From: Blastobasis lacticolella | Lineage: Eukaryota > Arthropoda > Insecta > Lepidoptera > Blastobasidae | Assembly (NCBI GenBank): GCA_905147135.1 | Contig: LR990053.1 | Span: 11,358,501-11,422,500, forward strand | Direction: 5' to 3' | DNA: 64,000 nucleotides | Made by a program: the position numbers and the translations under genes | Notes under the pieces: model-generated | Told to the model about the DNA's origin: nothing | Databases searched by the model: none | Seen by the model: the letters and a program-made list of their open reading frames with translations, nothing else | In this document: piece after piece, positions 55,452-64,000 of the stretch | Layout of the letters: every line of letters starts with the position of its first letter | Position numbering within the stretch: the stretch's first letter is position 1

Positions 55452-55766
55452 TAGGCTGAATTTGTACTCACATAAAATATTTCAACTCCGTCGCGTCGTA
55501 GGTTCTAAAATGACAAGACTTGATATGTATTCATATGTGACATAGTGAAGTTCAAACTAGATCGTAACATACCTAAGGAGAAAATCTATTTTCATTTCCC
55601 AGCCTATTTTTCGACTTAGTATTGACCCGAAATAACCTAGCCCTAAATTGACTAAAGGTCAAGGAATGTAGAAAGGAATGAGGATGGGAGGAAAGGATTA
55701 TATTACGAGTATGCTACCCAGGATCGAATTTTTGCTAGTGATTTGTGTGAGCACAAATTCAGCCTA
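55452..55766. mobile_element. MITE copy 1
   Basis: 315 bp with terminal inverted repeats: TAGGCTGAATTTGTACTCAC left, and the reverse complement of GTGAGCACAAATTCAGCCTA right. Interior landmarks are AACTCCGTCGCGTCG, AAACTAGATCGTAACATACC, GACTTAGTATTGACCCG and AGGTCAAGGAATGTAGAAAG. No transposase. A bare TTCAGCCTA just left of it may be the end of another copy. Confidence 0.85.
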
Positions 55767-55922
55767 TTTAGGCTGAATTAGTGCTCACATAAAATATTTC
55801 AACTCCGTCGCGTCGCAGGTTCTAAAATGACAAGACTTGATTTGTATTCATATGTGACATAGTGAAGTTCAAACTAGATCGTAACATACCAAACTAAGGA
55901 GAAAATCTATTTTCATTTCCCA

Positions 55923-56277
55923 TTTTTTTTTTTTTTTTTTTATGTCATACGATTAGCAAACAGGCAAGCGGGCCACCTGATGGAAAGTGGTCACCACTGC
56001 CTATAGACATTAGCAATACCGAGACTATCGCCAATGCGTTGCCCACCTCTGTAACACGTTACTCTGCCAGCAAAAAGGCAAATATCCCTCTACTGCCAAA
56101 GCCACGGTTCCCCAAATTCCCACCCCATGGAGCTCTGGAAACCTTACTCACCGGCAGAAACACAACACTATTTAAAAGAGTATTGTTTAGCTGCGGTATT
56201 CTGTAAGGTGGAGGTACTCCCCCAGTCGGGCGGCTCCAATTCGAACGGGATACCCCGCTATGCCCTACCTCTCAAAT
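55923..56277 (-). mobile_element. SINE-A inserted in MITE copy 2
   Basis: Begins with a long T-run, then GCAAACAGGCAAGCGGGCCA and the collinear SINE-A text to CTATGCCCTACCTCTC. The pure T-run suggests a younger copy. Confidence 0.85.
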
Positions 56278-56817
56278 TTGGCAAATTTTACGCTTACTGG
56301 TGAAATAATTGGGTAAACAAGATGACTGTATAGCTAAATTTGCACGAAAAAGCTGTGTTACAAGTTTTAGTCTTAGTAATTTTCAAATGACCATGTAGGT
56401 ATCAAGATTGGGTTGGTTTCTATTAACGAAAATTCACACCGCTGTGGCAGCAGCCAATAGCGCGGTGGCCGGAAGTTGTCTATCGCACACTTATTATAAG
56501 CTACTAGCAGCGCGCCCCGGCGTCGTACGGGTTTTCTCGGCTTTTCTTACTATAATATGTATGTATTTTACATAATAAACCTTCAGGAAAAAAATATGTA
56601 ACTGATGGCGGAAACCGCAACAAAATCCGTTGCGTATTTTAAAAGATTTAAGCGTACAGAGGGACGGACGGCGAAAAGCGACTTACTATGTGTAAAGATA
56701 TTTCCATTTGGAAATACATAGTACCGGTTGAAAACTTGGGTGTCCGCTGGTACACACGAATAATTTGTGGACTGTATTGGAAAGAAATAAAGATAAGCTC
56801 AACGATATTGACTAGTT
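56278..56817. other. Rest of the insertion inside MITE copy 2
   Basis: 56505-56700 resembles the dispersed repeat at 23090 (GCCCCGGCGTCGTACGGG, GGACGGCGAAAAGCGACTTA). No boundaries or ORF. Confidence 0.35.
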
Positions 56818-56957
56818 TTGTGACTTAGTATTGACCCGAAATAACCTAGCCCCAAATTGACTAAAGGTCAAGGAATGTAGAAAGGAATGAGAATGGGAGG
56901 AAAGGATTATAGTATGCCACCCAGGATCGAATTTTTGATAGCGATTTGTGTCAGCTT

Positions 56958-58909
56958 TTAACATTTAGGTACTTATTCTTAGATCTACTCCGTACGTAAC
57001 TAACTATATACTAAAACTACTAGTTACGGTATGGAAAATTGTTAGAATGTAATACGTAATTAATAAAAACCAATGATAATATATGCATTCTTTTGTAGGT
57101 ACTATATTAATATAGTACATACCTCATATATAAAGACAATGATGAACCTCAAATGAACCTGTTCTGTGGCACGACTTTATAAATGGAATATCATGACTGT
57201 TCGCTAATTATGAACGACGTGTGCTCACCCAATTATCTCAGGCGCGTTTTATCGCTGATTCTGTATTGGTTTGAGTAAATCCCTAAAATAGAGTAGGAAT
57301 TTCGGTGCTCAAACACTCGCAGAGACGAAGCTAATGGCAGAGAGGAATAGTGAATTACTGATTGCTCTACTAAAACTCTACCCAAAACTAAAAGGTCGCC
57401 ATGACAATGAAACACGATTTGGGAGGCAAAGATTAAAATAAAATGGTAATTTTAACTTTGCGTTTCGGATTTTATTAACATTTTGATAAAAAGCAATTTG
57501 TAGTGTATAAAACCTAAAATTTTAGTAAAATACAAAAGGTAGTATGTATAAAACCTCCAGAGGCAATATAAAAAATGGTTGGGGATGTGTCCGAACACAT
57601 GGCCGTTGGTTTTGACGTGAAACGTCTTATGCTCGTGCACTTTTAGTCGGAAAGTAGACCTACAGAGCTTAGACCTATATAGTGCAGATGTCGGTGGTAG
57701 GTAGACTTGCAATTGTCATATGGCGACTAATGTCTTGAGAACAGACCAGTTAGGACAGATGAAATCCATCATTTCTGAAAATTGTAATTTTCATTATAAG
57801 CAAAATATTGGTTATAGAGACAATACGACTTTTGAACCTTAAATATTATATGTAGTGTATCCTTTTTCATTTATTTTACCACTTATTGTTAGTAGCATTT
57901 AGACACTTTAAAATATGAGCAAAAACAATTTATTGCGTTTGTCCACAATGATAAAGGTGAAAGAAAACGGCTATTTCATAGCTAAAGACCTATTATAAGA
58001 TAATCTACTCGTCGGAGTATAATTTCATTTAGCTCTTAGTCCTTAACTAATGGAGCCAAGCCAAGGAAGCTTTGAGAATGTGTAGGTCTAGCACAGGGAG
58101 GTACACGTACGAGTACTTCCACTATTAAGGAAAAGGCTTGCTCTCGAAACACCGGCATAAAATGCAAAAGAAGTACTTGAATAGAATATTTCTCTTAGCC
58201 TGTTGTCCCAAGACACATAATGGCTTTTAAACAGGCTGAAATAGTCTCATCCTGAACACCGAGTGTCTCAAACGTACAAGATGAGACGACTGCTGTACAA
58301 AACCCATTAGCGTTAATGGAAGAAGAAAACTACGTTTCAGTTTCGTAAGCACTATAATAATAGTACCTGGGTGGAAAATTTTCAAATAGTGTATGTATGA
58401 AAGTTTATACGCACTAACGCTTCGCTGCGCAGTCTGATAATTTTATCAGTAGCTTTTGGTAACAGATTCGTTTGCGTAGGCGTGGGTTAGTTCCGGTCTA
58501 CTACCGTTCGCTTTTCAAAAACTTTCTGCCGTTTATGACTATACTATGACATGACCTTCCTGCAGAGGTAATTCCATACCTACATGTCATTGATGCCTTT
58601 AAAACCTAGGTCCGCCACCGAGGGAGGTTGCGCCTCCGGGTCTTGCGTGAGCTGTTAGGTGACCCGTAGTTCAATTGCCTTCATCACTACTTATCTGACT
58701 GTCTGTCTGTTCGTGATATAAACTTGGTCTGGACTGGACTGAAATAAACTAAGTCGGGGGATATACGACTCTTTCTGTCGGTTCGTCGCGTTACGTCCGC
58801 CTAGTCCTCGCGTTACGACCAATAACGATATTGGCTGCACGATTACTGTTCGGCCGTGACGCATTACTAGGCGGAAGCAACGCGTACGTGTTTTATAACA
58901 TATAAACGT
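56958..58909. other. Unassigned, long stretch
   Basis: The 86-codon minus frame 57452-57712 and the 75-codon minus frame 58691-58918 have no domain. A GC-rich segment at 58600-58660 has a GAGGTTGCGCCTCC hairpin-like word. No gene support. Confidence 0.3.
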
Positions 58910-59170
58910 CATCATCACAGCCCATTACAATCCACTGCAGAACATAGGGCCTCTCCCGCGAAAGGGGAGGTTATTGCCATAATCTCCACGCTTGGCAGGC
59001 GGGTTGGAGATCGCACTGTTTTAAACATAACAATAGAAAACGCTGCTGCTCATTTTCCAGCCTACGGAGATTCCAAATATTTTGCCTCGAAAACATTAGT
59101 CGCCTTGTACGACTCCCAAGAGTGTAAAGGGGTGGTGCTATTCTACTCTGCCGGACGCCACGCGGCCACT
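58910..59170 (-). repeat. Repeat D, long copy
   Basis: Collinear with 40505: CAATCCACTGCAGAACATAG, GGGGAGGTTATTGCCATAAT, CGCCTTGTACGACTCCCAAG, CTACTCTGCCGGACGCCACG. Confidence 0.8.
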
Positions 59171-59717
59171 TATCCATTAAACAAGCAGAATCACCAGACA
59201 TACAGACGCCAAAAAGAGTAACGTAGGAAAATAAAACAGTACTTGCGTGCAAATGAAGCAGAAGACAACTTCTGTAGTTGGAAATGGAATGTTAATATTG
59301 CTCGAACTACAATGTAGAGTAGCCACTTATGGCGAAACTTGTGTTATATTACTTTACAAGTCGCATAGGGTGTTGCGGGTATCCCTTGTAACTTGGTTGA
59401 ATATGTAACTTAATCATACCTTACTGCGAGTATCTTGAAGCACGCGTCAATGGCCCCAAAGTTTGGGGGGCTGTGGGATTGTAGAATTTATGGTCAACAT
59501 TAAAGGCGTTTAACCTTCAACGCTTAGTAGTAAATTATTTATTTTTATTTCATTGGGTAGGCAAAGTTGTTATAACAACGCAGTTATATTGAAGTACATA
59601 ACACAATAACGAAAATTCGAAATGAAGAAACACGAAAAGCAGCGCGCAAGTTTTTGCCAAAATCCTATCGTTTATATCAAGCTTACCTAAGTTTATATTA
59701 AGGTTATATACCGGTAG
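59171..59717. other. Unassigned
   Basis: No ORF or repeat recognised. Confidence 0.3.
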
Positions 59718-59883
59718 ACGCAGCGTGGGTAGGCCTCCTACAAGGTGGACCGACGACCTTGTAAGGATCGCAGGTACCAGCTGGATGCGGAAAGCACAGG
59801 ACCGGTCTTTGTGGAGATCTTTGGGGGAGGCCTATGCCCAGCAGTGGGCGTCTTCTGGCTGATATGATGATGATGATGATGAT
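59718..59883 (+). pseudogene. LINE pol C-terminus with (ATG)n tail
   Basis: Open stretch reads GRRSVGRPPTRWTDDLVRIA, GTSWMRKAQDRSLWRSLGEA, YAQQWASSG and stops at TGA, followed directly by a GATGAT microsatellite. This is the last about 50 codons and tail of an RTE-like LINE, extremely 5'-truncated. The decayed minus copy is at 20325. Confidence 0.8.
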
Positions 59884-59979
59884 ATCAAGCTTACGAATTC
59901 ACAATTAAGTACTTACCAATAAATTTTAAGCAATTTTATACTTAGCTTAGTTTGTTAGTTCTAATCAATGTGCGAATAG

Positions 59980-60330
59980 GGCACAGACAGGACGCGGACG
60001 CGACTTAAAACATACAGAAAGACAGAGCACGGACGCGGAGCCATCGCGGACCAGTCAAGAACGCAGGCAAGACAAGGATAGCAAGCGCTGCGTGCGAGGC
60101 CCGGCTCCCCGCGCCCCGCCCGCACCCACGCTCTCGCCCGCGTCTCGCCCGTGCCTCGTCCTTTCTGTATGTTTTAAGTTGTGTCTGCGACGCGTCCGCG
60201 CCCTGTCCGCGCCCTGTCTTTCCTGTATGTTTTGCGTCGCGACTTTTCTATACATTTAGTATGAAAGTAAATTGAACGGGCGCTGCGTCTGCGACGTGTC
60301 TGCGTCTTACGTCTTTTCTGTGTGGCCGCT
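59980..60330. repeat. GC-rich region with inverted CATACAGAAA/GGACGCGG words
   Basis: AAAACATACAGAAAGACAGA and GCACGGACGCGG on the left are mirrored by TTTCTGTATGTTTTAAG near 60160 and by GTCCGCGCCCTGTC plus CCTGTATGTTTTGCGTCGCG near 60205-60242. It looks like a foldback or low-complexity element. The 66-codon frame here is compositional. Confidence 0.55.
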
Positions 60331-61139
60331 CGCTAAGAGGGCGGCTCAGGCCAAGTGGTGGGATTTGCCTGTCCGTCAGGGATGAGGGTCATCGCAAAGC
60401 ACCAGTTAAACGATGACTCATTTTAAACCATTGTTATATTTTTACTTTTTGTACATTAACAATTATCACTTTGGCAGATGCTTAATTAAACTATTAACAT
60501 AAATCACTGATTTAACTTATAAAGAAGAATACGTAGGTCTGAGCACGACAGTAGCTGAACACAGGATGTCCCAACACGTCCGGACTTCTCGCTTATAAAG
60601 GTTCTACCCCCACCTCAGCACAATGTAAACAAGTGCAGGTGTGCGCAGGAGTTTGCTGCACGTGCAGGGCCGCACGTGTTTATTTTCAAAACAAAAATAA
60701 GATTTTAATGTAAATATCTTTCTCTTTTCTATAAATTTTGCAGATGCGCTATCATTTATGTATCAGTGTATAAATTGATAGTGATTCTCAATCCTATTTT
60801 GAATAGGTACACTTTGTGTTCTTTAAAGTACAATTTTCCTTCAGGCTGAATACATTCATTTCCATGCTCAGTTTCTTAAACGGGAGGAATAATATAATAG
60901 CTTTTCTTTAAATAGAAACAGAATTTCCGACCCCAGCATTCAGATTTTTAAATGCAAATTCGCCACGACTTTCGCAAAAAAAATCGGCTTTAATTAATTT
61001 AAATAGAAGATTTGCCTTCACGAATTGTTCACACTTAAATCATAAACATCATGAATGAATGCCTTTCGTCTATAGCAGTTTCTTTCTGAGTGCCTATTAA
61101 CCAAACAGGTACAGGTGGATACCTCCCTCCTGGGCCCTC
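60331..61139. other. Unassigned
   Basis: 60640-60680 has clustered CACGTG words (CTGCACGTGCAGGG, CGCACGTG). No further sign of a promoter or gene. Confidence 0.3.
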
Positions 61140-61345
61140 TCGCATGCGAGTCGGATGACTCGCCGATGCTTTTACCGTTACTGAAAACATCGTGATGAAA
61201 CCTGCACACTCAGGCGACTGGGTGTGCAACCCTGATCCAATCTGGTCAGGGTCCCCTGGTAGGAGGATCACGGAGGTCTGATGGCATATTCTAATCTGCT
61301 ATATCCTGGATCATGATCAAGGCGGGTCCCGGGCCATCTATACCA
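61140..61345 (+). mobile_element. SINE-B, mostly body and tail
   Basis: Damaged head (GCATGCGAGTCGGATGACTC), body AAACATCGTGATGAAACCTG and GATCCAATCTGGTCAGGGTC, then tail ATCCTGGATCATGATCAAGG and CGGGTCCCGGGCC. It is truncated before the GGGACATTAAC end. Confidence 0.8.
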
Positions 61346-62229
61346 TTAAAATACAATAACTATTGTACATATTAAAAGTGACATTTATCAGAGACGATAA
61401 TGAAGGATCTTTATGTGACAGATGCTAGAATATCGCCCATCTTTTAGTAATAAGTACTCCGGACTAAAGTAAAATAAGGTGCTGCCCTAAAACCACAATA
61501 ATTCAAACATAATCAGTGGCGTTATAATTAGAACAACAAAATGTTGTTCTGTGTATAAACGTTTGACCTTTTTGCAAACATTTTTGTAAATCCCTTTAGG
61601 ACTGTTTACGGTCTGACACAAATGTCTCTTACAAAAACTCCAAAGGTAGGCGTAAGATTAGTTTAGTATTTTGTTTAGACATAACCAAAATACTTATTTT
61701 AAAAAGGCAAAGCAGTTCGTTACTTTTTGTAAACGAAATTGCATACTTAGATAAATCTTTTATATCGTGTTTTAGTGCTGTTTATGATGGATCCTAATAT
61801 TTATTCTTACTTCCAAAAAGACTTCGCAAGTTACAAACGTATACGAGTAAGTAGGGATTACTAACGGTCCTCCATTCCTTATACTAAAGACCCAGATAAG
61901 ACTTCTTAAAAAGGATTTTGAGCACGTGCAAAAGAAAGCCATTTCTGTAACTCGTTTTTTGCCTCTCCATTCCGATCAAAGCTCTAGCCTATATTTGTTT
62001 GATCAGCAGTTTTGTTCAGCTTGTATTAGGTGTATTTACTTACACCCTTTGTCAAAACTTGGTGTCAAGAACGGCTACGTACAAACGGCAAGGGATCAAA
62101 AGTTCAAAGGACCGCTTTTGTTTTGTGTTCAAAGATTTCGTTTTGTCTCATCGTTTAGGTATTTTGTGGGTTTGTGTCCTTGGGTGTTATTTATGATCGC
62201 TGAATAGTGTGCACAATAATGATAATAGT
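61346..62229. other. Unassigned
   Basis: A 93-codon plus frame at 61926-62207 has no domain. No repeat recognised. Confidence 0.3.
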
Positions 62230-62450
62230 ATATTTAGTATATATAAATACTCTAACCGACGGCAAAACGTCGGATAACCCCAGACCAAGTATAGGTACAT
62301 ATTCTTCAATATTTCCTAAACTACTTAATCGATTTTAATAAAATAAAGCTAAAAACCATCTCGATTGAGCTGGCTTACCGCATCGAAATCGGTCTATCCG
62401 TTCGGGAGCTACGATCCGCAGTTTCATAGATAAACACGTCAAACTTATAA
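62230..62450 (+). repeat. Repeat F, copy 2
   Basis: Collinear with 52720: CTCTAACCGACGG, CGTCGGATAACCCC, AAATCGGTCTATCCGTT, ACACGTCAAACTT. Confidence 0.7.
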
Positions 62451-62584
62451 CTTAAACTTTCGTAGGAAGTTAAAAATTATTGTATTCTTGTTTTTGAATT
62501 TTTCCTTACTTGTTCTGTAAGACCTTGCATATTGGCTTTCATTATTCCAGTTCCACGGAAAGTGCCCTTTAGGCTTTGATGAAT

Positions 62585-62735
62585 AAGTTTACGTGGATCT
62601 ATTATATATATAGCAAATAGGCAAGTTAAGCCCCTCCCTAAGATTCCCCATAGAGCACTGAAAACCTTATTCACAAACAGGAACACATACAATACAATTT
62701 GTTTTGCTGCATTTATAGGCGTTGCGGGAACAATT
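62585..62735 (-). mobile_element. SINE-A, decayed fragment
   Basis: GATTCCCCATAGAGCACTG, AAAACCTTATTCACAAACAG and GAACACATACAATACAATTT align with the centre of the intact copies at lower identity. Confidence 0.55.
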
Positions 62736-62814
62736 TAAGAAAAAATTATTTATTCAAGTGCTGTACAAGCCTCAGAGATACACTTTAAACTGGCCAGTAT
62801 CAGGAAAGAGGTCA

Positions 62815-62900
62815 CACGTGGTGCCCAGATTCGATGAATATCGCTGAGTGGGATGCGAAAGCCAATGGTACACGACGTCAGGATGCTGAAGACCGAGCGA
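62815..62900 (+). pseudogene. RTE-like LINE tail fragment
   Basis: Reads EWDAKANGTRRQDAEDRAR, comparable to the DRARW stretch at 38420. It is cut by the adjoining SINE-C copy. Confidence 0.5.
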
Positions 62901-62904
62901 GGTT

Positions 62905-63155
62905 AATAATAAAAAATACTTGACAATTCACATAGCGCCATAGCTTGTGTTATGAGTGACAGAAAACTAATAAACTGCTTATATATTTTAAATACAAACT
63001 TACTAAACATACTACACAACATCCAGACTCAGACTCGTAACTGAAATTATAACTCATCGATTCAATTTCTGTCTGACCGGATATCGAATCCGGGACCTCT
63101 GCGTGGTAGACGCAATGCGCACGCGGAAAACCAACTGAACCACTCAAGTCGTCAA
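62905..63155 (-). mobile_element. SINE-C, near full length
   Basis: AATAATAA tail side at left, then TTCACATAGCGCCATAGC, GACTCGTAACTGAAATTATA, the head GATATCGAATCCGGGACCTC with B box on minus, and AACTGAACCACTCAAGTC with the A-box region. The 3' segment is slightly shortened. Confidence 0.8.
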
Positions 63156-63539
63156 AAGTTGAGGAGGAAATGTCGAAATTCGGAATCCGAATGTTTCTTA
63201 TTTAAAATTAGACATACCTTCTCATTCGTATACGTAAACAGAATTTCGGTAATCTTATCAATTCAATGAAGCATGTTCGAAACCAATTAAAAGTTTTGCA
63301 ATATATATTAAATTAACGAAATAACCGTCTAAACATACCCTTGTTTCCATGTTCCAAGTTATTGATTATCAACTGGTTTATCTCATGGAATTCGAAACTA
63401 TGAAGTTTGAATTTTGCCGCGGGTAGTTTATAACACTGGGATTAGATTGGGATCATGTAGCCTCTCGTTCCCCGGAATGGCGTAGCAAACATTTAGTAAA
63501 TTAAATTTAAAAATAGACACAGTCCTTTCAGAGATTGTT
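63156..63539. other. Unassigned AT-rich sequence
   Basis: Nothing recognised. Confidence 0.3.
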
Positions 63540-63790
63540 TAATGCTACACAGTGACAAAAGAGCAGGTTGTCTGCACCTGATGGTAAGCGATAACTATCG
63601 CCCATACCATCTACGATTCATGCAATCGTAAATGCGTTGTCATTGTGAGGAGTAAGATAAAATGGCTCATGCATGTAATAGTCCTGGCTACCTTATCCTT
63701 CAAACCAGATCGGTATCCAACGAACAAAGAACACCTTAGTAGCGCCATAGTCACTACGACGGTCTGTACACAGCTAAGCAGGCTAAGCAA
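63540..63790. repeat. Repeat G, copy 2
   Basis: Collinear with 7715: ATGCTACACAGTGACAAAAG, CACCTGATGGTAAGCGATAA, ACGATTCATGCAATCG, TACCTTATCCTTCAAACC. The remaining 210 bases of the window are unassigned. Confidence 0.7.
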
Positions 63791-64000
63791 AATTTAAGAG
63801 TAGAATTAGTTTATTTTACTTTTTGGATCTGAATACCTGCGTGTTTATCCTTGTATGTGTAACACAGGGATTTCTCGGATTTATCATTTTTGGTATCTTA
63901 TATGTAGGTATTAGTGTATATTTTGACTATAGATAACTGTAAATATAATAAGTAGACTTGAATTTTGGTTATTTTTTTCTCGGGAGCTTGGGCTCCCGAG

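Larger units (their letters stand above)
55769..56957. mobile_element. MITE copy 2, split by an insertion
   Basis: Same element starting TAGGCTGAATTAGTGCTCAC two bases after copy 1 ends (period 317). It is collinear to TTTTCATTTCCC at 55922, then interrupted by about 895 bp including SINE-A, and resumes near 56818 (GTGACTTAGTATTGACCCG) to GATTTGTGTCAGC. Its right terminal repeat is decayed. Confidence 0.85.

Overview
The window looks like nuclear DNA from a moth or butterfly (Lepidoptera); this is inferred from the repeat content. It is AT-rich and crowded with eukaryotic transposable elements: LINEs of several lineages, tRNA-derived SINEs, Tc1/mariner and hAT-like DNA transposons, MITE-like foldbacks, a Penelope-like remnant and short tandem satellites. 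I found no complete host gene, tRNA gene, rRNA or CRISPR array. Nearly every recognisable coding stretch belongs to a transposon and is broken. The exception is one LINE reverse transcriptase frame (minus strand, 10740-13973) that is open over its whole length.

Repeat families as named here. SINE-A: about 345 bp, poly(A)-tailed, contains a CCACCTGATGG-type core (7.5, 22.2, 38.5, 55.9, 62.6 kb). SINE-B: tRNA-derived, with a 3' end resembling the RTE LINE tail (5.9, 25, 29, 31.4, 34.7, 53.5, 61.1 kb). SINE-C: tRNA-derived, (ATT)n-tailed (8.0, 8.8, 48.5, 62.9 kb). Repeat D: ends in a GTGTGGTG...GGTGTCGTA motif (30.9, 40.5, 58.9 kb). Repeat E: a near-identical 210 bp block (43.1 and 47.7 kb). Repeat F: a block containing CGGATAACC (52.7 and 62.2 kb). 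Repeat G: a CACCTGATGGTAAGCGGT-type block (7.7 and 63.5 kb).

Layout. 0.4-2.9 kb: Jockey-like LINE (minus), lacking the second half of its RT. 3.3-3.6 kb: 81-bp tandem repeat. 5.9-9.1 kb: SINE cluster. 9.1-10.3 kb: C-terminal part of a restriction-like-endonuclease LINE (minus). 10.7-about 14.8 kb: near-intact APE-type LINE (minus). 15-25 kb: mostly unassigned AT-rich DNA with scattered repeats and two very tentative first exons. 25-34 kb: RTE fragments, an hAT-like element, a Penelope-like element with inverted ends, and a LINE inserted in a SINE. 34-38 kb: a Cys-rich unassigned ORF and a roughly 230-bp satellite. 38.4-41.6 kb: nested RTE, SINE-A, Tc1 and mariner sequences, then a perfect 50-bp inverted repeat. 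43-48 kb: LINE tail, tandem and dispersed repeats. 48-55 kb: mostly unassigned, with a LINE remnant and a candidate promoter/first exon near 53.8-54.1 kb. 55-57 kb: abutting MITEs. 57-64 kb: repeats and LINE/SINE fragments.

How the parts relate. Autonomous LINEs probably supplied the machinery that moved the SINEs; SINE-B shares 3' sequence with RTE fragments here, which would make RTE its likely partner. Several nested insertions give relative ages, some with readable target-site duplications. The window is best read as an intergenic or intronic transposon graveyard with one recent-looking LINE. All calls come from reading the sequence by eye; family names rest on recalled motifs, not on database searches.
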